A program made the position numbers and the translations under genes. Below, piece by piece: positions 12,146 through 22,711 of a DNA stretch of 64,000 nt. Position 1 is the stretch's first letter. Every line of letters starts with the position of its first letter. Origin of the DNA: Corynebacterium doosanense CAU 212 = DSM 45436 (GTDB lineage: Bacteria > Actinomycetota > Actinomycetes > Mycobacteriales > Mycobacteriaceae); contig NZ_CP006764.1 of NCBI RefSeq assembly GCF_000767055.1, forward strand, positions 1,178,001 through 1,242,000, given 5' to 3'. The notes beneath the pieces were generated by a model. That model was not told the origin of the DNA, did not search any database, and was given only the letters and a program-made list of their open reading frames with translations.

Positions 12146-12838
12146 ATGCGTCTTGTCATTGCCCGCTGTTCCGTCGACTACGTCGGCCGCCTCTCCGCGC
12201 ACCTGCCCTCGGCGGATCGCCTGCTGCTGATCAAGGCGGACGGCTCCGTCTCCATCCACGCCGACGACCGCGCCTACAAGCCGCTCAACTGGATGACCCC
12301 TCCCTGCTCCCTCTCCGAGGCGGCCATCACCAGCATCGACGGCGAAGACACCGGAGAGCAGCTGTGGATCGTGGAGAACCCCAAGGGGGAGCAGCTGCGC
12401 ATCACTCTGGAGAAGATCCACCAGGACACCTCGGTGGAGCTGGGCCAGGACCCCGGCCTGGTCAAGGACGGGGTGGAATCGCACCTGCAGGAGCTGCTCG
12501 CCGAGCACATCACCACGCTGGGCGACGGCTACCACCTCGTCCGCCGCGAATTCCCCACGGCCATCGGGCCGGTGGACATCCTCGCCCGCGACCAGTCCGG
12601 CGCCAGCGTGGCCATCGAGGTCAAACGCCGCGCCGGCATCGACGGCGTGGAGCAGTTGACCCGTTACCTCGAGCTGCTCAACCGCGACGAACTGCTGTCC
12701 CCGGTGAGCGGCGTGCTGGCGGCCCAGCAGATCAAACCGCAGGCGCGCACGCTGGCAGAGGACCGCGGGATCCGGTGTGTGGTTCTCGACTACGACGAAC
12801 TCCGTGGCATCGAGAGCACCGAGCTGCGGCTGTTCTAG
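12146..12838 (+). CDS. nucS: Mismatch-specific endonuclease NucS (EndoMS)
   Basis: Cleaves both strands at mismatches and provides mismatch repair in actinobacteria and archaea that lack MutS/MutL. 230 residues. The RecB-like catalytic residues are visible as Asp144 (GPVDILARD), Glu158 and Lys160 (AIEVKRR). The N-terminal [21 protein letters not shown] block is characteristic. In corynebacteria it binds the beta clamp through its C-terminus; here the C-terminus is ESTELRLF. Start ATG 12146 agrees with the leaderless -10. Confidence 0.96.
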   Translation: MRLVIARCSVDYVGRLSAHLPSADRLLLIKADGSVSIHADDRAYKPLNWMTPPCSLSEAAITSIDGEDTGEQLWIVENPKGEQLRITLEKIHQDTSVELGQDPGLVKDGVESHLQELLAEHITTLGDGYHLVRREFPTAIGPVDILARDQSGASVAIEVKRRAGIDGVEQLTRYLELLNRDELLSPVSGVLAAQQIKPQARTLAEDRGIRCVVLDYDELRGIESTELRLF

Positions 12839-13108
12839 ATGCCGCGCAAGAATCGTCGATACGCGTCCGCCGCGCCGCGACCCCTGCCGCGTGACGGTTC
12901 GACCTTCTTCGGCACCCGGTCCGTGGACGGGCCAGGTGGGGAGACCTACCTCGTGCGTCAGATCGGCGCCTCGGCGGCGCAGAAGTTCTACGTCTGCCCG
13001 AGCTGCCACCAGAACATCCCGCCGGGCGTGGCGCACATCGTGGCGTGGCCCGAGGACCGCGGCGAATACCGGAGGCACTGGCACCGGCAGTGCTGGGAAC
13101 GGCGTTAA
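12839..13108 (+). CDS. Small conserved protein with a CxxC-type zinc site
   Basis: 89 residues starting on the base after the nucS stop, so probably co-translated with it. Basic N-terminus (MPRKNRRYASAAPRP), then VCPSCHQNIPPGVAHIV and a C-terminal HWHRQCWERR; Cys-x-x-Cys plus His/Cys look like a zinc ribbon or HNH-like knuckle. Homologues next to nucS in other actinobacteria are often labelled ATP/GTP-binding, without evidence I know of. Function unknown; a NucS-linked repair role is conceivable. Confidence 0.75.
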   Translation: MPRKNRRYASAAPRPLPRDGSTFFGTRSVDGPGGETYLVRQIGASAAQKFYVCPSCHQNIPPGVAHIVAWPEDRGEYRRHWHRQCWERR

Positions 13109-13109
13109 G

Positions 13110-13436
13110 ATGGCCCGCATGATTGTCGCCTTCTCCGTAGCCCCCACCGTGACCGAATCCCGAGACGCCGAGATGGCCGACGCCGTCGCCCGCGCCGTGC
13201 GGATCGTGCGCGACTCCGGCCTACCCAACGAGACCACCGCCATGTTCACCACCATCGAGGGGGAGTGGGACGAGGTCTTCGACGTCATCCGGCGCGCCAC
13301 CGAGGCCGTGGAGGCGGTCTCCCCGCGGGTGTCGCTGGTGATCAAGGCGGACATCCGTGCCGGGCGGACGGGAATGCTCACCCAGAAGATGGAGTCGCTG
13401 GAGCAGGCGCTCGACGCCCAGCGCACCGAGAACTAG
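13110..13436 (+). CDS. MTH1187/YkoF-like thiamine-binding family protein
   Basis: 108 residues from ATG 13110; ATG 13119 is an alternative. The sequence MIVAFSVAPTVTES...AEMADAVARAVRIVRDSG...AMFTTIEGEWDEV matches the small ferredoxin-fold DUF77/MTH1187 family, members of which bind thiamine or related ligands. It follows the zinc-site gene by one base and is followed by the thioredoxin/TPR gene. Role in this organism unknown. Confidence 0.8.
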   Translation: MARMIVAFSVAPTVTESRDAEMADAVARAVRIVRDSGLPNETTAMFTTIEGEWDEVFDVIRRATEAVEAVSPRVSLVIKADIRAGRTGMLTQKMESLEQALDAQRTEN

Positions 13437-13449
13437 AGGAGACCAGACC

Positions 13450-14280
13450 ATGACCACCCCTGACCGCTTCGCCGCGGGCGCACTCGACCTGGGCCAGCTC
13501 GCCGCGCAGCCGGAACCCGCTGCCGGCGCTGACACCGCCGCGTTCTTCACGGTCACCGAGGCCAACCTCGAGGATCTCGCCCGCCGCTCCATGCAGGTGC
13601 CGGTGATCATCCTCATCGGCACGGACCGCGCCCCGGAGTCCGTCCAGCTGCGCGCGGACTTCCAGGAGCTCTCCGCGGGCCAGCGGCAGTTCCTCGTGGG
13701 ATACGTCGACGCCGACCGCAGCCCCGCCATCGCCCAGGCCCTCGGCGTGCATGCGCTGCCGAGTGTCATCGCGCTGGCCGGAGGGCGACCGCTCGCGGAC
13801 TTCCAGGGCGGGCAACCCAGGGAGAACCTGCAGCAGTGGATCGGCGCCATTCTCCAGGCCGTCGAGGGCAAGCTCGAGGGCCTGCCCGCGGAGGAGGGCG
13901 AGGACGAACCCGCCGAGGATCCCCGGCTGACCGCGGCCCTGGACAAGCTCAACGCCGGCGACTTCGATGGGGCCATCGCGGTCTACGACGAGATCCTCGC
14001 CGAGGGCAACGACCCGGAGATCCGCCAGGCCCGCGCGACCGCCGTGCTGCTGCGCCGCAGCGGGCAGGAGCAGCCCGAGGAGTTCGCCGCCGCGGACCGC
14101 GAGGTCATCTCCGGCGATCCGGAGGCCGCCTTCTCCCGGCTGATCGACCTCGTGCGTACCACGGCGGGGGAGGAGCGGGACGCCGCCAAGGCCCGGCTGA
14201 TCGAGCTCTTCGGGCTCTTCGAGAACTCCGACCCCCGGGTCAAGAGCGCCCGCACCGCGCTGGCCTCCGCGCTGTACTGA
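13450..14280 (+). CDS. Thioredoxin-fold/TPR protein, CnoX (YbbN)-like
   Basis: 276 residues from ATG 13450 with a GAGGAGA ribosome-binding site. An N-terminal thioredoxin-like domain (residues ~35-135) is followed by a helical C-terminal region with TPR-like repeats (AALDKLNAGDFDGAIAVYDEILAEG). The CxxC active site is absent: the equivalent stretch reads GTDRAPESVQ and the whole protein has no cysteine, so it cannot be a redox enzyme. In E. coli, CnoX is a holdase that hands clients to DnaK/GroEL; that role is inferred only. Confidence 0.85.
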   Translation: MTTPDRFAAGALDLGQLAAQPEPAAGADTAAFFTVTEANLEDLARRSMQVPVIILIGTDRAPESVQLRADFQELSAGQRQFLVGYVDADRSPAIAQALGVHALPSVIALAGGRPLADFQGGQPRENLQQWIGAILQAVEGKLEGLPAEEGEDEPAEDPRLTAALDKLNAGDFDGAIAVYDEILAEGNDPEIRQARATAVLLRRSGQEQPEEFAAADREVISGDPEAAFSRLIDLVRTTAGEERDAAKARLIELFGLFENSDPRVKSARTALASALY

Positions 14281-14291
14281 CAGCGCACCCG

Positions 14292-15491
14292 ATGCTCAGA
14301 CAGATCCTGCTGCCGGTCCTCGCGCCGTCGGTGCTCTTCGCCGTCGGCACGGGAGCGACCCTGCCGGTGCTCGTGGTGGCCGCCCTCGAGCTCGGCGCGA
14401 CCGCGGGCCAGGCCAGTCTCATCGTCGCCCTCCAGGGGCTGGTGTCGCTGCTGCTCACCGTCCCGGCGGGCCAGCTCATTGACCGCATCGGCGACCGCGC
14501 GGCCATGCTCACGGCCACCGGTGCGGCCGTCGTGGTGTCGGCGGCGATCGTCGTCACGCTGTCGCTCGACCCCGTGGCCGCGCTGCCGATCTATGCCGCC
14601 TGCCTCATGCTCATGGCGCCGATCCAGAACATGTGGGGGCTGGCGCGGCAGGCGCTGGTCGCGGAGACCGTCGACCCCGCGGACGTCGGCCGGGCGATGA
14701 CGCTGCTGGGCGGCTCCATGCGGGTGGGCCGGCTGCTGGGGCCGCTGCTGTCGGCGGCGCTGCTGCTGGTGTTCCCGCTGTGGACCCCCTTTGTCGCGGC
14801 GGCCGTGAGCGCGCTGCTCGCGGTGGGCATCCTCTTCCTGCCCGGCGCCCGCTCCTTCGGCGGCGCGACCGGCCGCAGGAACACCGGCGCCCCGCGGGTG
14901 AAGGTCTCGCGTCTCGACGTCCGCTGGCCCGCCGTCTTCCTCGCCGGCGTCTCCGTCACCATCCTGGCGATGCTGCGCGCGCTCAATCCCATCATCGTGC
15001 CGCTGGTCGGCGTGGAGATCGGGGTGAGCGCCTCCACGATTGCCGTGCTCATCGCGGTCGGGACGCTCGTGGAGATCTCCCTCATCGTCCCCGGGGGTTA
15101 TCTCAAGGACCGGCTGGGGAGAGTGGCCACCATGGTGGTGTGCCTGCTCATCTTCGGCGGCGGATTCCTCATGCTCGGCGCACCGGGCGGCCTGGGGCTG
15201 CTCGTCGTGGCCGTCCTGGTCATGGGGGTGGGCAACGGATTGGGCTCCGGGGTCAACATGACCATCGGGGCGGATCTCAGCCCGGGCCAGGGCCGGCCGA
15301 CGTTCCTGGGTGTGTGGGCGATCTTCAACAACGCCGGCAGCTTCACCGGCCCGCTGGCGGCCTCGGCGCTCATCGCCGTGGCCGGAATCGGTGCGGCGTC
15401 ACTGGCCACCGGTGTCATCGGGCTGGCCGGCGCTGCGTGGATGCTCGGCTGGGCCCGGGTGATGGGGCTCCCGGGCCGGCAGTCGGGTTAA
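14292..15491 (+). CDS. MFS transporter
   Basis: 399 residues from ATG 14292 with about 12 hydrophobic helices. The loop between helices 2 and 3 reads GQLIDRIGDRAA, a variant of the MFS signature GxxxDRxGRR, and its second-half counterpart is GGYLKDRLGRVAT. It resembles drug/sugar efflux MFS of the QacA/Bmr kind, but no substrate can be assigned. It is convergent with glgB, with a 4-bp overlap of the stops. Confidence 0.85.
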   Translation: MLRQILLPVLAPSVLFAVGTGATLPVLVVAALELGATAGQASLIVALQGLVSLLLTVPAGQLIDRIGDRAAMLTATGAAVVVSAAIVVTLSLDPVAALPIYAACLMLMAPIQNMWGLARQALVAETVDPADVGRAMTLLGGSMRVGRLLGPLLSAALLLVFPLWTPFVAAAVSALLAVGILFLPGARSFGGATGRRNTGAPRVKVSRLDVRWPAVFLAGVSVTILAMLRALNPIIVPLVGVEIGVSASTIAVLIAVGTLVEISLIVPGGYLKDRLGRVATMVVCLLIFGGGFLMLGAPGGLGLLVVAVLVMGVGNGLGSGVNMTIGADLSPGQGRPTFLGVWAIFNNAGSFTGPLAASALIAVAGIGAASLATGVIGLAGAAWMLGWARVMGLPGRQSG

Positions 15492-17668
15492 CGCGCCAGG
15501 CGGTACCACTGCACGCTGTTGGCGGGCAGGTCGACGGTGAGCGCGTGCTCCTGGCCGTCGAAGTCGCGGCGCTCCGCGGTGACCGAGACGGGCAGGTGGT
15601 TGCCGGCGCCGGCGTAGGCGTCGTCATCCGTGTTGAGCACGAGCTCCCAGTGCTCTCCCGGCACGCCGAACGTGTAGCCGTGGTGGGAGCCGCCGGACAG
15701 GTTGGCCACGGCGAGCAGGGCGTCGCCGTCGGCGCTCCAGCGCACGTAGGCGAGGACGTTGCCCTGTGCGTCGTCGCCCTTGATCCACTGGAATCCGGCC
15801 GGGGTGTTGTCCTGCGAGTACAGCGCCGGCGTGGCGGAGTAGACGCGGTTGGCGTCGCGGACCAGGCGTTGGATGCCCTCGTGGTATTCCTGGCCCCAGC
15901 CTTCGAGGTTGGACCAGTCGACGCTGTGCGCCTCGGCCCATTCCCCGGTCTGGCCGAACTCCTGGCCCATGAACAGCAGTTTCTTGCCCGGGTGGGAGAA
16001 CATGTAGCCGTAGAGGGCGCGCAGGCCCGCGGCCTTGTTCCAGTCGTCGCCGGGCATCCGGCCCCAGAGGGAACTCTTGCCGTGGACGACCTCGTCGTGG
16101 CTGAAGGGCAGCACGTACTTCTCGGAGAACGCGTAGACCAGGGAGAAGGTCAGCCCGCCGTGGTGGTGGCTGCGGTTGATGGGATCCTGGCTGAAGTACT
16201 CCAGGGTGTCGTTCATCCAGCCCATGTTCCACTTCAGGGTGAATCCCAGGCCGTTGTCCGAGGTCATGGCGGTAACTCCCGGCCATGCGGTGGACTCCTC
16301 GGCGACGGTCACGACGCCGGGGTGCTCGCGGTGGACGGTGGCGTTGAACTCCTGGAGGAACTGCACGGCGTCGTGGTTTTCCCGGCTGCCGTCCTCGTTG
16401 GGCAGCCACTCGCCCTCGTTACGGGAGTAGTCCAGGTAGAGCATGGAGGCGACGGCGTCGACTCGCAGGCCATCGAGGTGGAACTCCTCGATCCAGTAGA
16501 GGGCGTTGGCCACGAGGAAGTTGCGCACCTCATTGCGGCCGAAGTCGAAGACGTAGGTGCCCCAGTCCTTCTGCTCGCCGCGTCGCCAGTCGGCGTGCTC
16601 GTAGAGCGCGGTGCCGTCGAAACGTGCCAGCGCCCAGTCGTCCTTGGGAAAGTGCGCGGGCACCCAGTCGACGAGGACGCCGATGCCGCGGTCGTGGAAC
16701 GCGTCCACCAGGGCACGGAACTCGTCCGGGGTGCCCCAGCGGGCGGTGGGGGCGTAGTAGCCGGACACCTGGTAACCCCAGGAGCCGCCGAAGGGGTGCT
16801 CGGCGACGGGGAGGAACTCGACGTGGGTGAAACCCTGCTCGGCGACGTAGTCGACCAGCTCGGTGGCGAGCTCCTTGTAACCCTTGCCCACGCGCCAGGA
16901 ACCGAGGTGGACCTCGTAAACGCTCATGGGCGCCTGGGTGGCGTCGTGGTGGGCGCGCTGGGCGAGCCACTCGGAGTCACGCCACTGGTAGTCCGAGGTG
17001 GTGGAGACGACGGACACGGTCTCCGGCGGTGCCTTCGTCGCCTTGGCCATGGGGTCGGCCTTGTCCAGGCGACGCCCGTCCTGGGTCTGCACGGCGAACT
17101 TGTACTCGGTGCCCACGCCGATGCCGGGGATGAAGATCTCCCAGACACCGGAGGAGCCCAGCGCACGCATCGGGTACTGGTTGGGGTTCCAGGCGCAGAA
17201 CTCGCCGACGACGGCGACGCCGCGGGCGTTGGGCGCCCACACGGCGAACGCGGTGCCGGTGACCTCGCCGCCGGTGGTGTGGTACGAGTGCACGTTGGCG
17301 CCGAGGACCTCCCACAGGCGTTCGTGGCGGCCCTCGCTGATGAGGTGCTGGTCGAACTCGCTGACCGTCGGCAGGAAACGGTAGGGGTCGGAGATGATCT
17401 TCGACGCCTCCGGGTAGTGGACGTGCAGGCGGTAGTCCGGGGCGAGTTTATCCTCGATCTCCACCTCGAAGAGATCCATGCCCAGCGGGGTCATCTCCAC
17501 CGAGTCGTTGTGGATGAGCAGCTCCACGCTCTCCGCGCCCAGCTGACGGGTGCGGATCACGGAACCCGTGTCGGTCTGGTGCCACCCGTAGATGTCGTGC
17601 GGAGAGTGGTGCCGACATTCGGCGAGGCGAGTCAGGTCTTCCTGGGGTATCCCGGATATCGCAGTCAT
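15488..17668 (-). CDS. glgB: 1,4-alpha-glucan branching enzyme
   Basis: Introduces alpha-1,6 branches into glycogen-like glucan. 726 residues: N-terminal CBM48-type domains (to ~residue 240), then a GH13 barrel and C-terminal beta domain. Catalytic nucleophile Asp404 in GLRVDAVASML, general acid Glu457 in VTVAEEST and the third acid in LPFSHDEVVHG. It lies downstream of glgE on the same strand, separated by a hairpin terminator, and has its own candidate leaderless -10. Together with GlgE it makes branched alpha-glucan from maltose-1-phosphate. Confidence 0.97.
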   Translation of the reverse strand: MTAISGIPQEDLTRLAECRHHSPHDIYGWHQTDTGSVIRTRQLGAESVELLIHNDSVEMTPLGMDLFEVEIEDKLAPDYRLHVHYPEASKIISDPYRFLPTVSEFDQHLISEGRHERLWEVLGANVHSYHTTGGEVTGTAFAVWAPNARGVAVVGEFCAWNPNQYPMRALGSSGVWEIFIPGIGVGTEYKFAVQTQDGRRLDKADPMAKATKAPPETVSVVSTTSDYQWRDSEWLAQRAHHDATQAPMSVYEVHLGSWRVGKGYKELATELVDYVAEQGFTHVEFLPVAEHPFGGSWGYQVSGYYAPTARWGTPDEFRALVDAFHDRGIGVLVDWVPAHFPKDDWALARFDGTALYEHADWRRGEQKDWGTYVFDFGRNEVRNFLVANALYWIEEFHLDGLRVDAVASMLYLDYSRNEGEWLPNEDGSRENHDAVQFLQEFNATVHREHPGVVTVAEESTAWPGVTAMTSDNGLGFTLKWNMGWMNDTLEYFSQDPINRSHHHGGLTFSLVYAFSEKYVLPFSHDEVVHGKSSLWGRMPGDDWNKAAGLRALYGYMFSHPGKKLLFMGQEFGQTGEWAEAHSVDWSNLEGWGQEYHEGIQRLVRDANRVYSATPALYSQDNTPAGFQWIKGDDAQGNVLAYVRWSADGDALLAVANLSGGSHHGYTFGVPGEHWELVLNTDDDAYAGAGNHLPVSVTAERRDFDGQEHALTVDLPANSVQWYRLAR

Positions 17669-17675
17669 GTCACAA

Positions 17676-17681
17676 ACCGTA
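17676..17681 (-). promoter_or_regulatory. Candidate leaderless -10 (TACGGT) for glgB
   Basis: On the minus strand TACGGT ends 7 nt before the glgB ATG, and no ribosome-binding site is visible. It lies just past the glgE terminator hairpin, so glgB can be transcribed independently. Confidence 0.4.
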
Positions 17682-17692
17682 CCTGCAAACAG

Positions 17693-17725
17693 AAACCCCC
17701 GGCACGAATTTCTTCGTGCCCGGGG
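17693..17725 (-). terminator. Terminator hairpin between glgE and glgB
   Basis: GGCACGAA-TTTC-TTCGTGCC (17701-17720) extended by C/G runs on each side. Read on the minus strand it is followed by GGGGGTTTCTGTTT, a T-rich tail. It should end most transcripts from glgE, with partial read-through into glgB possible. Confidence 0.7.
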
Positions 17726-17746
17726 GGTGTACTGCGTCCGGGAGGG

Positions 17747-19750
17747 TTATCCGCGGTAGTCGCTGATCTCGCGCCAGGCCACACGCTCGCGGTTCTCCAC
17801 CGGCACGTCCTGGAGGACGAACACGTGCGCGACATCGGCCTTCGGCTCGAGGCGGACGAAGTTGTGCTCGCCCCAGGTGTAGTCGGAGCCCGTGATGAGG
17901 TCGTGGACGCCGAGCTCACCGGGCTCGCGGCCGATGGCCCCGAAGTCGACGTGCACGGTGCCCTCCTGTGCCCAGTCGGGATCGAGGTTGACCACCACGA
18001 GCACGGTGTTGCCGGTGAGGGGATCGACCTTGGAGTAGGCGATGATCTGGTCGTTGTCGACCTCGTGGAAGTGCAGGGTGCGCAGCTGCTGCAGCGCCGG
18101 CTGCTCGCGGCGGATGGTGTTGAGGGTGGTGATGAACGGCTCCAGGGAGTCCCCGGAGGCCAGCGCCGCGTCGAAGTCCCGGTGGCGGATCTGGTACTTC
18201 TCCGAGTCCAGGTATTCCTCGCTGCCCTCGGCGACGGCCTCATGCTCGTAGAGCTCGTAGCCGGAGTACACGCCCCACAGCGGGGACATGGTGGCCGCGA
18301 GCACCGCGCGGATGGCGAACATCGCCCGGCCACCGGTCTGCAGCGACTCGTGCAGGATGTCCGGGGTGTTGACGAAGAGGTTGGGGCGCGAGATGTCTGC
18401 CTGTTCGGCGATCATCTCGCCGAACTCGGTGAGCTCCGCCTTGGTCGTCTTCCACGTGAAGTAGGTGTAGGACTGGGAGAACCCGGCCTTGGCCAGGCCG
18501 AACAGGCGTGCCGGGCGGGTGAAGGCCTCGGCGAGGAAGATGACGTCCGGGTTGGTCTTGTGGATCTCGGCGATGAGCCAGTGCCAGAAGTTGGCCGGCT
18601 TGGTGTGCGGGTTGTCCACGCGGAAGGTGCGCACGCCGTTGTCGACCCAGAACTTCACCACCCGGTAGACCTCCTTGTAGATGACCTCCGGGTTGTTGTC
18701 GAAGTTGATGGGGTAGATGTCCTGGTACTTCTTCGGCGGGTTCTCGGCGTAGGCGATGGTGCCGTCGGCCAGCTCGGTGAAGAAGTCCCGGTGCTCCGTG
18801 GCCCACGGGTGGTCCGGGGCGGCCTGGAGCGCGAAGTCGATGGCGACCTCGAGGCCGAGGTCCTCGGCGCGGGCGACGAGGGCGCGGAAGTCCTCCATGG
18901 TGCCCAGGTCGGGGTGGACGGCGTCGTGACCGCCAGCGGCCGAACCGATGGCCCACGGCGAGCCGACGTCCGTGGAGTCGGGGGTCAGGGAGTTGTTGCG
19001 GCCCTTGCGGTTGACCTCGCCGATGGGGTGGATCGGGGGGAAGTAGACGGTGTCGAAGCCCATGCGTGCGACCCGGTCCAGGGCGTCGGCGGTGGTGGCG
19101 AAGGTGCCGTGCTCACCCTCCTTGCCGGTGGAGCGGGGGAAGAGCTCGTACCAGGAGTTGAACAGCGCGTCGGTGCGCTCGACCTTGACCTCGTGGGTGT
19201 CGCCCCGCTGAAGCAGGTCACGCAGGGGAAAGTCGTCGAGCACCTCGGTGGCCTCGTCGCTGAGGGCCACCTCGACGCGGTCGGCGAGCTCGAGTTCGTC
19301 GTTGCCCAGGTCGCGGGCAGCGGCCAGCAGCACCTCGGACTCGCTCGAGGGGGCCTGGCGAGCGGCGCGCTCGAAGAGCTCGACTCCGTGGGCGAGGTCG
19401 TTGGCCAGCTCAGCCGGACCCTGGCCCGCGCCGATCTTCTTGGTCACGGCGTTGCGCCAGGTGGCGATGACGTCGGACCACGCGTCGACACGGAACTCCC
19501 ACGTGCCCACCTCGTCGGGGACGAAGACGCCGTGGACGCGGTCGGGGTTGAGGGGCTCGGCGTGCATGTGGATGGCCTGGTCCTGCGTGGCTCCCGGCGC
19601 GAGGACGGTGAGGGTGGCGGCAATGGCGTCGTGTCCCTCGCGCCAGACGAGTGCGCTGACGGGGACCACCTCACCCACCACCGCCTTGGAGGGGAGTGTG
19701 CGCCCGGATACCTGGGGGCGGACGTCGTCAATTCCTAGTCGACCGGTCAT
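17747..19750 (-). CDS. glgE: Alpha-1,4-glucan:maltose-1-phosphate maltosyltransferase
   Basis: Extends alpha-1,4-glucan using maltose-1-phosphate; a GH13_3 enzyme typical of mycobacteria, streptomycetes and corynebacteria. 667 residues. Nucleophile Asp379 in [10 protein letters not shown] and acid Glu408 in FLAEAF. The N-terminal domain (residues ~1-110) is the Ig-like module with a helical insert. AAAGGGA precedes ATG 19750 on the minus strand. glgE and glgB are adjacent, as usual for the TreS/Mak-GlgE-GlgB route, but treS and mak are not in this window. Confidence 0.96.
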   Translation of the reverse strand: MTGRLGIDDVRPQVSGRTLPSKAVVGEVVPVSALVWREGHDAIAATLTVLAPGATQDQAIHMHAEPLNPDRVHGVFVPDEVGTWEFRVDAWSDVIATWRNAVTKKIGAGQGPAELANDLAHGVELFERAARQAPSSESEVLLAAARDLGNDELELADRVEVALSDEATEVLDDFPLRDLLQRGDTHEVKVERTDALFNSWYELFPRSTGKEGEHGTFATTADALDRVARMGFDTVYFPPIHPIGEVNRKGRNNSLTPDSTDVGSPWAIGSAAGGHDAVHPDLGTMEDFRALVARAEDLGLEVAIDFALQAAPDHPWATEHRDFFTELADGTIAYAENPPKKYQDIYPINFDNNPEVIYKEVYRVVKFWVDNGVRTFRVDNPHTKPANFWHWLIAEIHKTNPDVIFLAEAFTRPARLFGLAKAGFSQSYTYFTWKTTKAELTEFGEMIAEQADISRPNLFVNTPDILHESLQTGGRAMFAIRAVLAATMSPLWGVYSGYELYEHEAVAEGSEEYLDSEKYQIRHRDFDAALASGDSLEPFITTLNTIRREQPALQQLRTLHFHEVDNDQIIAYSKVDPLTGNTVLVVVNLDPDWAQEGTVHVDFGAIGREPGELGVHDLITGSDYTWGEHNFVRLEPKADVAHVFVLQDVPVENRERVAWREISDYRG

Positions 19751-19870
19751 GGTGAGGAGATCCCTTTCGCTGAACGTGTCTGCTGGCTGTGTGCGGCGTT
19801 TACGGTTCCCAGGTTAACCGAGTGGTGTCACTCGCACCGTGGGCGAGGATTTTCCGCCACAATGGGGCCC

Positions 19871-20704
<834 letters not shown>

Positions 20705-20715
20705 GGTGGGGTGTC

Positions 20716-21579
20716 ATGGCATCCGGAGCGTTCTCCAGCGACGCCGGCGACAGAATCGACGTCGGTGACACCTCCGGCTACAACGGGGGCCGGCTGGCGG
20801 CGACCGTCCTGCTCGTCCGCGACGGGGATTCCGGGCTGGAGGTGTGGGTCCAGGAACGGGTCTCCACCATGACGAACTACCCCGGGATGACGGTCTTTCC
20901 CGGGGGCGGGGTGGATGTCCGCGACCTGCCGGACCGTTCCTGGGACTCCGGCGACGTCTGGACCGGCCCGTCCGCGGTGATGGTCGCTCGGCGCATGGGC
21001 ACCACCAAGTACAAGGCGCACGCCCTGGTGCTCGCCGCGGTCCGCGAGCTCTTCGAGGAGACGGGCACGCTGCTGGCGGTCGACGCGGACGGCAACACCA
21101 TCCCGGACGCCACCTATCTGCACGAGGAGCGGTTCGCGCTCATCAGCCACCGCAAGTCCATCACGGACGTCCTCCGGGACAACGGGCTCAAGGTGCGCTC
21201 CGACCTCGTCGCCCCCTGGGCCCGGTGGGTGGGGGTCTCCGAGTCCGGCAACTGGTTCGACACCCATTCTTTCGTCGCCGCGATGCCGGAGGGGCAGACC
21301 CCGGACGGCGACACCTCCGAGGCCGACGACGCGAACTGGTTCCCGCCGGCGCTGCTCATGGAGGGGTGGCGCAACGGGCTGGTGCGGTTTGTCGTGCCCA
21401 CGTGGGCCCAGATCAACGAACTCACCAACCACGCCACGGTGGCCGAGGTGCTCGCGGCCGCTGAGAACGCGGATCTGCGGCCGGTGGTGGGCACGCCGGT
21501 CAACGACCGTCGATACGCGGAGTACTACACCCAGCGCCCCGTCGACAGGATCGGGAAATACCGTGGCCTTCACCCGTGA
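20716..21579 (+). CDS. NUDIX hydrolase
   Basis: Hydrolyses a nucleoside-diphosphate-linked or similar pyrophosphate. 287 residues, longer than minimal Nudix proteins. The Nudix box core is AAVRELFEETGTLL (near residues 109-122), giving the REx2EE metal ligands; the FPGGGVD strand precedes it. Substrate cannot be predicted; long NUDIX proteins with this form are often coenzyme A or nucleotide-sugar diphosphatases. The next gene starts inside its 3' end. Confidence 0.9.
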   Translation: MASGAFSSDAGDRIDVGDTSGYNGGRLAATVLLVRDGDSGLEVWVQERVSTMTNYPGMTVFPGGGVDVRDLPDRSWDSGDVWTGPSAVMVARRMGTTKYKAHALVLAAVRELFEETGTLLAVDADGNTIPDATYLHEERFALISHRKSITDVLRDNGLKVRSDLVAPWARWVGVSESGNWFDTHSFVAAMPEGQTPDGDTSEADDANWFPPALLMEGWRNGLVRFVVPTWAQINELTNHATVAEVLAAAENADLRPVVGTPVNDRRYAEYYTQRPVDRIGKYRGLHP

Positions 21580-22663
21580 GGAACTGGCGTTCCTCGCCAC
21601 CGCGGACCTCTCCGTGGAGCTGGGACTGACAAAAAAGACACTGCTTGACGACGCCCGCCTGGCCCGCGCCGCCTACGGCGACCACGCCCGCGCCGTCATG
21701 GAGCTGCTCACTGCCAGGGCGTCGGGCAAGGTCCCCAGGGACTGGTTCGTCGACACCGACTCGGTGCAGCAGGCCACCCCGCTGCCGGTGGCCCGCGAGC
21801 GTTCCCGGCGCATCGGGGAGCGCCTCGTGCACGACGTGACCTGCTCCATCGGCACCGAGGGGCTGTACGCGCAGGGCCCGTGGCTGGGCAGCGACCTCGA
21901 CGTCGGCCGGCTCGAGATGGCCCGGCTCAACCTCGGCGATCCGTGGCTGGTGCGCGCCGACGCGCTGACCCCGGTCAGCCGCGGCGCGGTCATCGTCGCC
22001 GACCCCGCCCGCCGCAGTGGCGGGCGCCGCATCCGCGACACCATCCCGCCGCTGCCCGATCTCATCGACGCCTGGGCCGGGCACGAGATGGCCATCAAGT
22101 GCGCGCCGGGCATCGACTACTCGGAGTGGGACGGGCTGGTCAGCGTCTCGTCGGTGGGCGGCGGGGTGAAGGAGACCTGCCTGTACACCGGGGGACTGGC
22201 GGGCAGGGAGCGTCGAGAAGCGGTCATCCACGGGACCTTCCTGGACCGGATCACCGACCTGGAACCCGACGACGTCGGGGCGGGGGCGCCGGGGCGCTAC
22301 CTCATCGACCCGGACGGGGCCGTCGTCCGCGCCGGGCTGGTGCGCCACTTCGCGCGCCGGGAGGGCCTGTGGATGCTCGACGAACGCATCGCCTACGTCA
22401 CCGGCGACAGCATCCCCGCCGGGTACTCCGGGTTCGAGATCCTGGAGCAGGTGCCGCTGAAGAGGCTGCGCGCGGCCCTGAAACCCTACGGCCCGGGGTC
22501 GCTGGAGATCCTCGTACGCGGCGTCGACGTCGACCCGGACCAGCTGCGCAAGAAGCTGGCGCCGAAGGGATCGCGGCCGATGGCCGTGGTGGTGACCCGT
22601 ATCGGATCGACCGGAGTGGCGCTGATCTGCGCGGAGCGGGAGCACCGGGAGGCCGTGGCGTAA
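21563..22663 (+). CDS. Class I SAM-dependent methyltransferase with THUMP-like C-terminus
   Basis: 366 residues from GTG 21563, which overlaps the NUDIX gene by 17 bp. It carries a Rossmann-type core (CSIGTEGLYAQGPWLGSDLDV, LVRADALTP, VIVADPARRSGGRR) whose DPxR segment resembles RNA-methyltransferase motif IV, and a C-terminal region with LEILVRGVDVDPDQLRKKL that fits the THUMP-like domain. Probably an rRNA or tRNA methyltransferase; the target base is unknown. Longer readings of this frame lie within the NUDIX gene and are rejected. Confidence 0.8.
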   Translation: MAFTREELAFLATADLSVELGLTKKTLLDDARLARAAYGDHARAVMELLTARASGKVPRDWFVDTDSVQQATPLPVARERSRRIGERLVHDVTCSIGTEGLYAQGPWLGSDLDVGRLEMARLNLGDPWLVRADALTPVSRGAVIVADPARRSGGRRIRDTIPPLPDLIDAWAGHEMAIKCAPGIDYSEWDGLVSVSSVGGGVKETCLYTGGLAGRERREAVIHGTFLDRITDLEPDDVGAGAPGRYLIDPDGAVVRAGLVRHFARREGLWMLDERIAYVTGDSIPAGYSGFEILEQVPLKRLRAALKPYGPGSLEILVRGVDVDPDQLRKKLAPKGSRPMAVVVTRIGSTGVALICAEREHREAVA

Positions 22664-22711
22664 CCTGGGAGGGCAATTATGTCTCTGTCCCCGATCGAAA
22701 GGTGACTGCGG

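Noticed and set aside
14633..19738. A 1701-residue plus-strand open frame opposite glgB and glgE
   Set aside because: It is antisense to two certain genes and starts inside the MFS gene in another frame. Its Gly/Val/Asp-rich, repetitive composition is the usual shadow of high-GC coding sequence.
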